Assembly (NCBI RefSeq): GCF_963677945.1
Contig: NZ_OY782578.1
Location: forward strand, 2,137,258-2,201,257
Length of the DNA stretch: 64,000 bases
Direction: 5' to 3'
Source: an uncultured Bacteroides sp.
GTDB taxonomy: Bacteria; Bacteroidota; Bacteroidia; Bacteroidales; Bacteroidaceae
The position numbers were made by a program, and so were the translations under genes. A model generated the notes under the pieces. It was not told the DNA's origin. It did no database searches and saw nothing but the letters and a program-made list of their open reading frames with translations. Shown one piece after another: positions 1-9,481 of the stretch. Every line of letters begins with the position of its first letter. The first letter of the stretch is position 1.

Positions 1-2061
1 ATTGTATATCTGCATCCATTCCTGATGGTAATCAACCAGTTTCTTCATGTCTCCCAGGCTGATAGGTTCGCTGATGTTCACAGCAGATGTAGGAACATCT
101 ATTACTTGCATCTTCTGGTCTTTAACAGCCAAAGCTTTCTTGTATCCGCTTCCGAAAACAATATATGCACCCAAATCTGTTTCGCTCTTCTTGTCAAGGT
201 CGTACATCACACAACTTCCTCCGCGTTGGTAGTAAACCTTTTGCCCTACCATGTGCAGACTTCTGTAATTACCAGCCTGAACAGGTAGTTCAACTACGCG
301 ACTTTCTATATTATCGAAGTTGTATACCAAAGATTCTTCCTTTACAGGAGCTTTCTTTTTCCCTTTGCTCTCTTTTGCAGGAGCAGCTTCTTTAGGCGCC
401 GCAGTAGGATTAACCATATCATTAACCGGAGCAAATGGTATTTTTGCATCCTTGGTTAAAGGAAGAATGTAAACTTTGCCCATGTTGTTGTATGCATGGT
501 TCCATTCTGTTTGACTGTAGGTTGGATTAAATGTACGTGCCGATTCGAAGATCAGGTATTTGCCATCCGAACTGAAATTAGGAGAGTCGGAATCATACCA
601 TCCGTCGGTAATGATGTGTTTTGCTCCCGTAGCTACTTCGTAAACAATGATATTACTCATCGTTTTTTCCGGACGGGTATAGGTAATGAAACGACTATCG
701 GGCGACCAGTTGAAGTCGTTAAACAAATAGACTCCTGATTCCTCAACAATCGTTGTCTTTCCGGAAGCTAAATCGGTAATGTTGAGTGTATTCTTCTTAT
801 CGCTCCAAAGAATCTTTTTAGAATCAGGCGACCATGAATAGTCAATAATATAAGTCTTGATATCTTTGGTTGCCACACTTTCTTCTCCTGTTACAGCATT
901 ACGCACATAGATACGGAACTCTCCGTCTTTGTCCGATACATAAGAAATGTATTTGCCGTCGGGCGACCAAAGTCCATTCTGGTCGTTAGCATCAGAAGAG
1001 TTAGTTAGATTGTAGGTAATACCCTCTTTTCCAGGAAGTGAGAATATATCTCCACGACCGGTAAGAATAACTCGTTCTCCATTTGGAGAGATAGCGTAAG
1101 AAGAAAGCTGAGTACTTACATCCTTCCATTCCGGACGGGAATATTCCTGATCGTTATTGATGTTGACTGTTACCTTGTTGGCTGTTTTACTCTTAGTGTC
1201 GAACAAGTAGATGTAACCACCATACTCGTAAACAATCTGGTCGCCACCAATGCTAGGGAACTTTATATCATAATCCTTATAGAAAGTAAGCTGTTTGGTT
1301 TGCTGGGTGGAGATTTGATAAACATAAAGGTTCATCACATCATCACGGTCGGAAGTGAAGTAAATCTCATCTCCGTTCTGGCCCCACATAGGGAAAATGT
1401 CTTGTCGTACATTGTTAGTGATTTTCTTTGATTCCTTGGTTTTGAAATCGAAGATACGGATATCATCGGCCATACCTCCCTGATAACGTTTCCAGGTACG
1501 GAATTCACGGAATACATAGTTGTATGCCAGTTGTTTCCCGTCCGGTGAATAAGTTGAGAACCCACCGTTTTTCAATGGAATCTCTGTAGGAATACCACCG
1601 TTTGCCGGAATGGTAAGCAGCTGACCGGTGAAGTCATTGAATGTATTCTGACGAGAACGGAACAAAATGCTCTTTCCGTCTCGGGTCCAGTCCAGTACAA
1701 TATTATTTGGCCCCATGCGGTCGCCAAGATCATCACGACCCAGAGTGGCGGTATATGTCAGTCGTTTAGGTTCTCCGCCTTCAGCAGGCATAATAAACAC
1801 TTCCGTATTTCCGTCATACTGTCCGGTGAAAGCAATTTGTTTGCCGTCCGGAGAGAAGTGAGGAAACATCTCATAACCAATGTTCGAGGTAAGTTTACGT
1901 GCTGTACCTCCCGACTTATTCACAGAGTAAAGGTCGCCTGCATACGAGAAAACGATCTTATCGCCATGAATGTTGGGAAATCTCAGCAGTCGGCCTTCGT
2001 CAGCACTTACAGTCAATGCTGCGGAAAGGGCCAGAGCACCAAAGAATAATCTTTTTATCAT
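1..2061 (-). CDS. Tricorn-type S41 family protease, N-terminal part (cut by window edge)
   Basis: The frame stays open for 687 codons from an ATG at 2061 to the window edge, so the C-terminus is missing. It starts with a signal peptide (MIKRLFFGALALSAALTVSA) and continues with many WD40/TolB-like propeller blades, each carrying motifs such as FSPDGKQIAF, YSPDGKQLAY, WSPDGKYISY and WSPDSKKILW. A low-complexity Ala/Lys-rich linker near residues 595-615 follows. This is the layout of tricorn protease homologues of Bacteroidetes, where two propeller regions precede PDZ and S41 protease domains. The catalytic domain lies outside the window, so protease activity is inferred from the family. It is probably periplasmic and degrades peptides. 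The leader before the ATG is AT-rich and separates it from a divergent ABC ATPase gene. Confidence 0.85.
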   Translation of the reverse strand, partial: MIKRLFFGALALSAALTVSADEGRLLRFPNIHGDKIVFSYAGDLYSVNKSGGTARKLTSNIGYEMFPHFSPDGKQIAFTGQYDGNTEVFIMPAEGGEPKRLTYTATLGRDDLGDRMGPNNIVLDWTRDGKSILFRSRQNTFNDFTGQLLTIPANGGIPTEIPLKNGGFSTYSPDGKQLAYNYVFREFRTWKRYQGGMADDIRIFDFKTKESKKITNNVRQDIFPMWGQNGDEIYFTSDRDDVMNLYVYQISTQQTKQLTFYKDYDIKFPSIGGDQIVYEYGGYIYLFDTKSKTANKVTVNINNDQEYSRPEWKDVSTQLSSYAISPNGERVILTGRGDIFSLPGKEGITYNLTNSSDANDQNGLWSPDGKYISYVSDKDGEFRIYVRNAVTGEESVATKDIKTYIIDYSWSPDSKKILWSDKKNTLNITDLASGKTTIVEESGVYLFNDFNWSPDSRFITYTRPEKTMSNIIVYEVATGAKHIITDGWYDSDSPNFSSDGKYLIFESARTFNPTYSQTEWNHAYNNMGKVYILPLTKDAKIPFAPVNDMVNPTAAPKEAAPAKESKGKKKAPVKEESLVYNFDNIESRVVELPVQAGNYRSLHMVGQKVYYQRGGSCVMYDLDKKSETDLGAYIVFGSGYKKALAVKDQKMQVIDVPTSAVNISEPISLGDMKKLVDYHQEWMQIYN

Positions 2062-2248
2062 AACTCTTTATTAATAATGTTTGTTTAATAACTTAAAATA
2101 CAGAAATACAAATATATACAAATTTAATGTATTAATATTCTGTAATTGTAATAAAACATTAAACTAAAAATGATTCACTTACTATATTTATAACTTTTGA
2201 AGAATAAAACACTACTTTTGCACTGTTTTTGGAATAAAATAAATCAAA

Positions 2249-3700
2249 ATGCAATCAATTATTCGTTTGGAGGGAGGAGTGGCCCGCAATGAGATGTACC
2301 GCTTTACCCATCCTCTGACTATGAGTCTGGAAGCCGGAGAACACCTGGCAATCGTTGGTCCCAATGCGAGTGGGAAGAGTTTACTGGTAGATACAATAAC
2401 AGGAAAATTCCCTCTGAAAGAAGGTAAACTGGAATATGATTTCTCTCCTTCAGTCAGTAATCTGGCTTATGAAAATATAAAATATATAGCTTTCCGTGAT
2501 ACGTATGGTGCGGCCGATGCCAACTACTACTATCAACAAAGATGGAATGCACACGATCAGGATGATGCTCCGGTTGTAAAAGATAGTCTGGGCGAAATAA
2601 CAGATACGCAACTGCGTGATGAACTGTTTGAGCTGTTTGCTATTGAACCAATGCTTGATAAGAAACTGATTCTGCTTTCCAGTGGTGAGCTTCGGAAGTT
2701 TCAGCTGACAAAGACTTTGCTCACTAATCCAAGGGTACTGGTCATGGATAATCCGTTTATCGGACTCGATGCAAAGACTCGCGATTTATTGCATGATGTT
2801 TTGCAGAGGCTGACTTCTAAATCTTCCCTACAGATTATTCTGGTACTCTCCATGCTCGACGATATTCCCGATTTTATTACTCATGTATTGCCGGTTAAGG
2901 CTCGTACTTGCGGTAAGAAAGTAACCAGGGAAGAATATCTGGCAAGTTATGTGCCTAATACAGCCACTGTATTGTCAGAGGAAAAGAAACAAGGTATTAT
3001 TGATCTGGAATACGGCGATAATTTGTTTGATTCCGAAGAGGTGGTAAGGCTAAATAAAGTTTCCATTCGTTACGGCGACCGTACCATCTTGAAAGAACTC
3101 GACTGGCAGATTCTTCGCGGACAGAAATGGGCACTCTCTGGTGAAAACGGAGCCGGAAAATCAACATTGTTAAGCCTGGTATGTGCAGATAATCCACAAT
3201 CTTACGCTTGTGATATTAGCCTTTTCGGTCGGAAACGAGGATCGGGTGAAAGTATCTGGGAAATCAAGAAACATATCGGATATGTATCTCCCGAGATGCA
3301 TCGTGCCTACTTGAAGAATTTACCCACAATAGATATTGTAGCTTCCGGATTGCACGACTCAATTGGATTGTACAAGAAACCACGCCCTGATCAGATGTCA
3401 ATCTGTGAATGGTGGATGGATATCTTTGGCATTCTGGATATCAAAGATCGTCCGTTCCTGCAAATATCATCAGGTGAACAGCGCTTGGTTCTTCTGGCTC
3501 GTGCCTTTGTGAAAGACCCTGAACTACTGATACTCGATGAACCTCTCCACGGGCTGGACACAACCAACCGAAGAAGAGTAAAAGCTATTGTTGAGGCTTT
3601 CTGTGAACGAAAGGATAAAACGATTATTTACGTAACTCACTACGAAAAGGAACTTCCAAAGTCTATTTCAGACAGACTTATGCTGAAAAGGAATAAGTAA
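2249..3700 (+). CDS. ModF/PhrA-like protein with two ABC ATPase domains
   Basis: The 483-residue protein has two ABC ATPase domains and no membrane segment. Domain 1 has Walker A GPNASGKS, signature LSSGELRKF and a Walker B ending VLVMDNPF, where the catalytic Glu is replaced by Asn. Domain 2 has Walker A GENGAGKS, signature ISSGEQRLVLLARAF and an intact Walker B LLILDEPL. This arrangement matches the ModF/PhrA family, soluble tandem ABC proteins once linked to molybdate transport or photorepair. The true role in Bacteroides is not known, and no molybdate genes are nearby. The asymmetry (one degenerate, one canonical site) is common in tandem ABC proteins. The ATG gives a complete first domain. 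A strong terminator follows. Confidence 0.85.
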   Translation: MQSIIRLEGGVARNEMYRFTHPLTMSLEAGEHLAIVGPNASGKSLLVDTITGKFPLKEGKLEYDFSPSVSNLAYENIKYIAFRDTYGAADANYYYQQRWNAHDQDDAPVVKDSLGEITDTQLRDELFELFAIEPMLDKKLILLSSGELRKFQLTKTLLTNPRVLVMDNPFIGLDAKTRDLLHDVLQRLTSKSSLQIILVLSMLDDIPDFITHVLPVKARTCGKKVTREEYLASYVPNTATVLSEEKKQGIIDLEYGDNLFDSEEVVRLNKVSIRYGDRTILKELDWQILRGQKWALSGENGAGKSTLLSLVCADNPQSYACDISLFGRKRGSGESIWEIKKHIGYVSPEMHRAYLKNLPTIDIVASGLHDSIGLYKKPRPDQMSICEWWMDIFGILDIKDRPFLQISSGEQRLVLLARAFVKDPELLILDEPLHGLDTTNRRRVKAIVEAFCERKDKTIIYVTHYEKELPKSISDRLMLKRNK

Positions 3701-3728
3701 TATAGAACGGAAAGAACAAGATACGAGA

Positions 3729-3761
3729 AAGGGGTTGACCGACAAATCGGAACAACCCCTT
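3729..3761 (+). terminator. Hairpin terminator after the ModF-like gene
   Basis: AAGGGGTTG pairs perfectly with CAACCCCTT. Inside the loop CCGA pairs with TCGG, extending the stem. It starts 28 nt after the stop codon. There is no long T-run, only a T-rich tail. The rest of the gap up to 3925 contains two loose copies of TGCTTTATTTCTTT and nothing else. Confidence 0.7.
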
Positions 3762-3924
3762 ACTTATGCTTTATTTCTTTAAATCAAACATAGAAATATA
3801 ACTTTAGATGGACCTTGCGGCCCTTCCTTTTGCTTTATTTCTTTTAATCTCTGCCTGCAAACTGTTTTAAATATAAATATTCAGAGACTTAATATTGCTT
3901 TTTGTACAGCCTCTTTTTTATCTT

Positions 3925-5439
3925 TTATAAGATATTTATTCTTTGTAACAGCTTGTTGGCCCAGTTTAATTCAGTAGAAGCCCATGTAGATTCATCAGCG
4001 CTTCTTGTCTGATCCAGAAATGCTGAAAGATGGTCGATGTATTCTTTAAGGCTGGAAGCTGCTTTACCCTGTTTGTTTAAACGTAGTAATGCAAGAATTT
4101 CTTGTTTATCAGTATTCAAATTAGGAACATCTGTTACTGATTTTGCTTTTAGAATCAATGATAAACTTTCGTTATTCTTTTCTTCCGTATTGTACAAAGC
4201 CATGTTTGTTTTTGCAAGCAAAACATAATCATCATCCGAAGCGACTTTGTTTTTTATATTCTTGTTTACCAATAAAGCAGCATCGTCATAGCGTTTACCG
4301 TTGAGTAGTAATATTGAATTAAAAGTATTCACAGTAGACATAATTTTGTTGTAACGATGATTGATTGTGCACTCTTTGTTTTCTCCCAAACGTTCTATAC
4401 GTTTGTCGAATTCAGCATATGGACCGTATTTTGAAAGGGTGTAATAATCCCTATGATCTTCGTAGTAGTTCTTTATTTTAGTAAGACCAGAAGCCAATGC
4501 GGAAGGTTGCATGTTTTTCATTTTCAGAAAATCAATAGCACATTGATCGGCTACCTTTTCCTGATCGCGGCTATAAGTCATACCCAGTCGTTGACTTGTT
4601 TTATCGAAAATGGCCGATGAGATAAGAGCAACCGCAGCAGTAGCTGTTCCCGGTATGTAATATTCACTTTTACTCATCAGATATTCTTCGCCGGCAGCCA
4701 GAACACCACCTACAACGCCACCCCAGAATGCAGCTCTCTTTTCGCGTGCTACTTCTTTATTTACGTTTATTATGGCATGATCTAAAACAAAGTGTGCTAC
4801 TTCCGAGGCCATAATAGCGGTAAGCTCTTCTTCAGAATCTAATGTGGAAAGCAGTCCGGTACTTAACACCAAAGAACCGTTAGGCAATATAAAACTGTCG
4901 GGAGCAGGAGCCTTTAAAATATAAACATTTAAGGTTCCCAATCTTTTATCATTAAAATTGTTATAAATAACAGAAGCAAAAAGTCCGTTTACATAATCTT
5001 CTGTGTACGGATCTTCATAAAACAGATTTGAACTGCTTAGGTTCTTTAAATATTCGGTAGCTTCATCATTTAAGTCCTGACGAATATCGTACTGGTATCC
5101 TTTATCCCAAATTTTTTCGTAGATATCATTCTGCAGTGCCTTATATTCCCAGAACGATTTGTTGTCGGTAGGGTTGAGATCCATCACCTTCAGCATGCTA
5201 TAAGGAATTGCAAACTGTGTGTTGTCTACAACGACAGCAGCTTTAAGTGTTTCTTCTGAATTGGCTCCTCTTTCAGTTAATACTAACTGATTAAATTTTA
5301 AAGGAGTGCCAGCTTTATACTCATCGTAGTCTTTTTTAAAAGTACCATCAATATAAAACGGGAAACTTTTTAATATTTTCTGTGCACCTACATTGCACAG
5401 AGATAAACTGAATAAACATAGTAGAATAATCTTTTTCAT
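3925..5439 (-). CDS. M48-like peptidase homologue with altered zinc motif
   Basis: The 504-residue protein has a signal peptide (MKKIILLCLFSLSLC, then NVGAQ). The central region resembles M48 peptidases: PNGSLVLSTGLL before the active site, then ASEVAHFVLDH where the family has a HExxH helix, and later SRDQEKVADQ, matching the family's downstream ExxxAD. The first zinc-binding His is Ser212 here (SEVAH, 212-216), although Glu213, His216 and the downstream Glu are kept. The C-terminal 170 residues are helical and TPR-like. It is probably periplasmic. It may be an inactive homologue, a chaperone-like protein, or an enzyme with an unusual metal site. It stands alone between terminators. Confidence 0.7.
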   Translation of the reverse strand: MKKIILLCLFSLSLCNVGAQKILKSFPFYIDGTFKKDYDEYKAGTPLKFNQLVLTERGANSEETLKAAVVVDNTQFAIPYSMLKVMDLNPTDNKSFWEYKALQNDIYEKIWDKGYQYDIRQDLNDEATEYLKNLSSSNLFYEDPYTEDYVNGLFASVIYNNFNDKRLGTLNVYILKAPAPDSFILPNGSLVLSTGLLSTLDSEEELTAIMASEVAHFVLDHAIINVNKEVAREKRAAFWGGVVGGVLAAGEEYLMSKSEYYIPGTATAAVALISSAIFDKTSQRLGMTYSRDQEKVADQCAIDFLKMKNMQPSALASGLTKIKNYYEDHRDYYTLSKYGPYAEFDKRIERLGENKECTINHRYNKIMSTVNTFNSILLLNGKRYDDAALLVNKNIKNKVASDDDYVLLAKTNMALYNTEEKNNESLSLILKAKSVTDVPNLNTDKQEILALLRLNKQGKAASSLKEYIDHLSAFLDQTRSADESTWASTELNWANKLLQRINIL

Positions 5440-5613
5440 ATTGTGTCTAGCTTTAAAGAGTTTAATTTGAAGTTAAATATATAGCTTTTATTCTTAATGC
5501 TTTGTTTAAAAAGATGTACTTTTAAAGTATTTTATGTATTAACGCTTTATTGTGAATTTTATATAATTCTATTTTTATATAAAACAGACACTGATTTGTT
5601 AGGTACAAAAAGT

Positions 5614-5650
5614 AAACCAGAATAAACTCTTATAGAATCTATTCTGGTTT
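5614..5650 (-). terminator. Terminator for the glutamine synthetase gene
   Basis: On the minus strand an 11-bp perfect stem (AAACCAGAATA / TATTCTGGTTT, loop 15 nt) is followed by a run of five T. It lies about 125 nt beyond the stop of the glutamine synthetase gene, the only minus-strand gene that could end here. Confidence 0.65.
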
Positions 5651-5774
5651 CATCTGTAACTATTATATTATCTTAGAATTGTTTATTCTCCTGTTTATGT
5701 AGAACTTGTATTTTAAATTTATACTTTAGTTAAAAACTAAACAATGTTTTAAAGTCTGTGTATTGATTGTTTGA

Positions 5775-7277
5775 TTATCCGCAATGGAAATAAGTATTCA
5801 CAACTTCTTTCATCTTTGCAGGATTATTTTGTGCATCATCACGAAGCGTTGTGTCATTGTAAGCCTTTAGCTTGCAGATAACGCCATCAATCATACTCGG
5901 ACTAAATACATTGTATTTCTCAAATATAGCCCGTTGCTGCTGCAAACGGCCGGCAGAAGCAGAGCAACTGTCGGGCAGTTGGTCAAGAACTTTTAGCCGT
6001 TCCTGATTCTCTTCCTTATGGATATCTACATTCACGTATGTTCTTTCGGCAATACCTAATGCATCATCTATCTCAAAGCCATGACGACAAGCAACAGCCA
6101 GACTGGCCAATAATTGATAGATGTCTGCCGAACCATCCGGTGAGCGCATCTCTACAGTCTGTTTTTGTGTCGTATCATAATCACTGGAGCTTTCCAGTGG
6201 ATTGGCTAAAGCACACATATCCTTCTTAGCCGACCATCCCAAAGGAACACGTACCAGTACGGATCGATTCCTGTCTCCCCAGCAAATATTGGTTGGAGCT
6301 TCCTGATGTGGCACCAGTCGGAAATAGGAGGTTGGGGTGGTGTTGCCGAAAGCTGTAATGGAAGGTGCCAGGCACATCATTCCGGCTATCGCTTTCCGTG
6401 CAGTATCCGACAATTTACCATCCTCCAGCATCTGATTCTTTCCATCCTTTGTAATACGCATGTGGATATGCAGTCCGGAACCTGCTTTCCCGACAGTAAT
6501 TTTCGGAGCAAAAGTGATGTTATACCCATATTGACTAGCTAAATTACGGATTACCCATTTGGCTATCATAAGTTGATCGGCAGCATCTTCAGCAGGAGAG
6601 GGGAGAAATTCAATCTCATTTTGTTCGTAAGTCAATCCCTCCTGAGTAAAATTACCTACCTCAGAATGCCCGTATTTAATTTTCCCATTGGCCTGAGAAA
6701 TGTATTTCATGCACAGAGTGCGGAACTGATTAAACTTATCGTAAGGACCAGATTCATGATAACCGTGCTGATCAGTTGCAGGGAAAAGTCCGTCATCCGG
6801 AGCTATAACATAATATTCCAGTTCGCCCATAGCCTCAAACTCCATTTCTGTAACCTTGTTGAAAGCACGGCAAGCTTTATGCAATGTATATTCCGGTGAA
6901 CTTTCCAACGGATCTCCATCTTTATTAAAGAAAGAGCAAAGCATGGTTAGCGTAGGAATTTCGGCGAATGGATCAACAAACGCAGTGCGAAAACGAGGAA
7001 TAGCATATAAGTCACTACTACCCGCCTCAATAAAAGAGAATAGACTCGATCCGTCTACCCGTTCACCACAGGTAAGAATTGCATTCAGATAAGCAGCATC
7101 GTTGATTACAAAGTTTAAAGTTTTCAGTCGCCCATCTCCGGCAGGATACATAAAGTTAATCATTCGTATCTCTTTCTCTCTGATAAAAGAGATTATATCT
7201 GCTTTGGTAAACTCAGCAGGACTTTTTTGCAGAAATTTCACCAATGAGTTGGAGTTCATCTCTAATTCGTTGTTCAT
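5775..7277 (-). CDS. Glutamine synthetase family protein (GSI-like, divergent)
   Basis: The 500-residue product has the glutamine synthetase order: an N-terminal beta-grasp region, then the catalytic domain. Visible motifs are MGELEYYVI (metal-binding Glu), EQNEIEF, GSGLHIHM (ATP and glutamate binding), PTNICWGDRNRSVLVRVP (Arg-containing loop) and VEMRSPDGSADIYQLLAS. Length fits GSI-type enzymes (about 450-500), not the GSIII (GlnN) type of about 720 residues that Bacteroides also carries. Several positions differ from textbook GSI (PHQEAPTNICWG instead of PGYEAPVN-type), so the substrate may be glutamate plus ammonia or a related gamma-glutamyl acceptor. No adenylylation Tyr motif is evident. 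It is monocistronic, with a dyad in its leader. Confidence 0.85.
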   Translation of the reverse strand: MNNELEMNSNSLVKFLQKSPAEFTKADIISFIREKEIRMINFMYPAGDGRLKTLNFVINDAAYLNAILTCGERVDGSSLFSFIEAGSSDLYAIPRFRTAFVDPFAEIPTLTMLCSFFNKDGDPLESSPEYTLHKACRAFNKVTEMEFEAMGELEYYVIAPDDGLFPATDQHGYHESGPYDKFNQFRTLCMKYISQANGKIKYGHSEVGNFTQEGLTYEQNEIEFLPSPAEDAADQLMIAKWVIRNLASQYGYNITFAPKITVGKAGSGLHIHMRITKDGKNQMLEDGKLSDTARKAIAGMMCLAPSITAFGNTTPTSYFRLVPHQEAPTNICWGDRNRSVLVRVPLGWSAKKDMCALANPLESSSDYDTTQKQTVEMRSPDGSADIYQLLASLAVACRHGFEIDDALGIAERTYVNVDIHKEENQERLKVLDQLPDSCSASAGRLQQQRAIFEKYNVFSPSMIDGVICKLKAYNDTTLRDDAQNNPAKMKEVVNTYFHCG

Positions 7278-7289
7278 ATTGTTGGCTTT

Positions 7290-7317
7290 TTGATTAAGGT
7301 TGAATTAATCAAAGATA
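7290..7317 (-). promoter_or_regulatory. Glutamine synthetase promoter -7 box with overlapping dyad
   Basis: On the minus strand TATCTTTG (7310-7317) matches the Bacteroides -7 consensus TAnnTTTG. Downstream is a perfect inverted repeat TTGATTAA-N7-TTAATCAA (7290-7312) that overlaps the predicted start of transcription, 13 nt before the ATG. An operator for a nitrogen-responsive regulator is plausible but unproven. No good -33 box is seen. Related ATCAAAAT / ATTTTGAT half-sites lie at 7327-7335 and 7356-7364. Confidence 0.45.
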
Positions 7318-7659
7318 GAGAAAAATAATCAAAATGATATATTTGTGTTGGTTTTATTTTGATTTATTTCTGTTTTATTTGATAAAAAATACTTTTGAGC
7401 TGTATTTGTGTATCTAAATGAAAGTTTAGGGTGACTGTCTCTATTGCATTTCTTTTGCAAATAGTGTAAGATTCAATCGAATCACCATCGGATATAGAGG
7501 TAGTACAAGCTTAATACTCCATTATTGTATTCCAAACGCAAAATTGATCGTATGATATGTATATCCCCTCTGGCTTGTCAGAGTAGGTAGTATTATAAAC
7601 AGAAGACTATTTTTCGGGCTTGGGTGGCTTAATCATTTTAGTTGAAATAGAGTAAAAGA
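7318..7659. other. Intergenic stretch, no gene seen
   Basis: Apart from the ATTTTGAT-type half-sites near 7327-7383, this AT-rich stretch has no ORF, tRNA or strong hairpin. It marks the junction between the glutamine synthetase gene and the AT-rich accessory patch. Confidence 0.5.
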
Positions 7660-8454
7660 TTAAAACTTTGCTATTAATATTTCAGTTTCAGAAATTCCTT
7701 TAGGGGATATTGTTATATATAGACTTGAACTATTATACTCTATAAGTCTCTCTTTATGCAAAGGAACAATTACACGTGATTTAAATAATGAAATATTACT
7801 ATATTCAGTCCATCTATATAAATCATCTATTGATGCCTTGTTGTCTAATTCATTGTAAAGTAACAATAGCACCTTTTGTTTGTGTGTTAACCCATCTTTA
7901 ATGATTCTACGATTACCATCAATATGCCAAATATCTGGAATTACCTTTATATTTAATGAATATACGATTTGTTGAGCTTCAATCATTGGTAGATTGTGAT
8001 ATAACCTAATCAGCTCACAAATAATCCAGTCCGCATTTTTAACAATTGTACTAATATCAATGGCATTAGCGTCAATGTCCCCACCTATATGACCAATTCC
8101 TCTTTTGTTCCTTAAAGTATATATAAAATTCAATGCTCTTGGAATAGTTACTCTAATGGACTCATTCCCATTTGCTACAGGTAGTTGAGTTAATTTATCA
8201 ACCTTTGCTGGAAAATTAGATATATGAGCATTGAAAGGAGTGTATTTGCCAGTTAGTTCGTGTTCAATAAATCTAAATATTGTTTCGCATAGTTTGCCAG
8301 AGGATATGCCTACAGCATCAAATTCATCGCTATAAAATGACTTTAAATGACGTTTTTTAAGTTCTATATATATGTCTATAATAGATTCTCTAAAATCATC
8401 TTGTATATTTGCTAAAGCTGATATTAATTTAGTCTTATCTAACGAAATATTCAT
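7660..8454 (-). CDS. HEPN-like (Abi_C-type) protein with C-terminal winged-helix-like region
   Basis: The product is 264 residues from the ATG at 8454, or 276 from an upstream ATG at 8490. The 8454 start has AAGGAAA upstream and reduces the overlap with the preceding gene. The middle of the protein contains LRNKRGIGHIGGDID (R127 to H134 counted from the longer start), resembling the R-x4-6-H motif of HEPN domains and of abortive-infection C-terminal (Abi_C) proteins. Helices around it fit that fold. The C-terminal 85 residues (THKQKVLLLLYNEL ... LYITISPKG) look like a winged helix. By family, HEPN proteins are often RNases or partners in phage defence; activity here is inference. It overlaps the zinc-ribbon gene upstream, so the two are probably co-translated. 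Confidence 0.6.
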   Translation of the reverse strand: MNISLDKTKLISALANIQDDFRESIIDIYIELKKRHLKSFYSDEFDAVGISSGKLCETIFRFIEHELTGKYTPFNAHISNFPAKVDKLTQLPVANGNESIRVTIPRALNFIYTLRNKRGIGHIGGDIDANAIDISTIVKNADWIICELIRLYHNLPMIEAQQIVYSLNIKVIPDIWHIDGNRRIIKDGLTHKQKVLLLLYNELDNKASIDDLYRWTEYSNISLFKSRVIVPLHKERLIEYNSSSLYITISPKGISETEILIAKF

Positions 8455-9481
8455 ATTGCCCAGAATTTCCTTTTTCCCTCTCCAACCCATTTGGAGTTAA
8501 TAATTTTGCAATAGGTACCCCTATCTCCGCTGTTGTAAACGAAATAGCTCTTTTGTCTTTTAAATACTGAGCAATTTCTCCTAGTAATCTTCGCTCTTTA
8601 AAATACCCATCATCAATTAAATTTTTAATGTATGAAGTAGCGCCTGCTGAAGATTTCTTTGTTGAATCTGTATTCCCATTTGAAGATTTTCTGCGAGAGG
8701 TTACAGTTGTTTTGCTGAATGAAATATTACCTTTAGTTATATTTTTATCTATAACTTCATTTAATATCTCAATAGCTTTATCTTTACCGTCAGGTGTTAA
8801 AAATATAATCCCTTTGCCTTTTCTTCCAATCTCATCTGATTTAACAATCCAATTTCTAAATCCACCTGTATTTAGTTGGCGATGTTTAAGAATGTCAGTT
8901 AGTGTTTGTCGTTTTAAATCATTAGTATTGAGTAAATATTTATATCCGAGCAATAATAACAATGAAATACGAATTTCTTTATCTAATTTATTTTGTTCTT
9001 TAAATGAATTCTTTTGAAAAATAAGTTTATCTCCATCTAAAGTAAATATTAGATTTAATGCTTGGCTTATTTCAGAGTCGTCAATCGGTAGCTCCTCTGC
9101 ATCTACATATGGCAACTCTCCATTCTGTGTAATATTTTGTTGGTTTTTTAAAAGTGCAGTATTGGATAAAAATGTTCTTTTGGTAAACTGATTAACACCA
9201 GCAATAGAACCAAAAGTAGAAACCAATTCTTTTCCCACGTTATCCGTGAATTTTGTCTTAAACTTAACAGAATCTCCTTTTCTCTCAAATTCAATCTCAT
9301 TAATTTGACCTGAATCAGAGACTTTGGAAATCAAAGGTGTGCCACATACAATGCAACCAACAGCTCCTTTTGAAAGGGGCTCTTTACATTGTTTACAAAT
9401 AATTTGAGTTAAACAATAAGGGCAAAATATCAGTTTGTCGTTATCATCTATTTGTTTAGAGCAATTGGGACATGTAATCAT
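8435..9481 (-). CDS. Double zinc-ribbon protein of unknown function
   Basis: The first 50 residues hold two zinc ribbons: Cys4/7/20/23 and Cys29/32/43/46. The remaining 300 residues contain two regions with winged-helix character, around residues 165-245 (ending FLTPDGKDKAIEIL) and 283-348 (DDGYFKERRLLGEIAQYL to the C-terminus). A Ser/Thr/Lys-rich linker separates them. I do not recognise a named family. The layout (zinc ribbon, winged helix, winged helix) suggests nucleic-acid binding, perhaps sensing in a defence-like pair with the overlapping downstream HEPN-like gene. Codon use is more AT-rich than in neighbouring core genes, which suggests acquisition. Confidence 0.6.
   Translation of the reverse strand: MITCPNCSKQIDDNDKLIFCPYCLTQIICKQCKEPLSKGAVGCIVCGTPLISKVSDSGQINEIEFERKGDSVKFKTKFTDNVGKELVSTFGSIAGVNQFTKRTFLSNTALLKNQQNITQNGELPYVDAEELPIDDSEISQALNLIFTLDGDKLIFQKNSFKEQNKLDKEIRISLLLLLGYKYLLNTNDLKRQTLTDILKHRQLNTGGFRNWIVKSDEIGRKGKGIIFLTPDGKDKAIEILNEVIDKNITKGNISFSKTTVTSRRKSSNGNTDSTKKSSAGATSYIKNLIDDGYFKERRLLGEIAQYLKDKRAISFTTAEIGVPIAKLLTPNGLEREKGNSGQYEYFVR

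Noticed and set aside
7327-7383. Another 21-bp array upstream of glutamine synthetase
   Set aside because: The ATTTTGAT-type sites are spaced irregularly (about 29 and 20 bp), and only three are present.
8628-9017. 129-residue plus-strand ORF
   Set aside because: Antisense to the zinc-ribbon gene, low-complexity composition.
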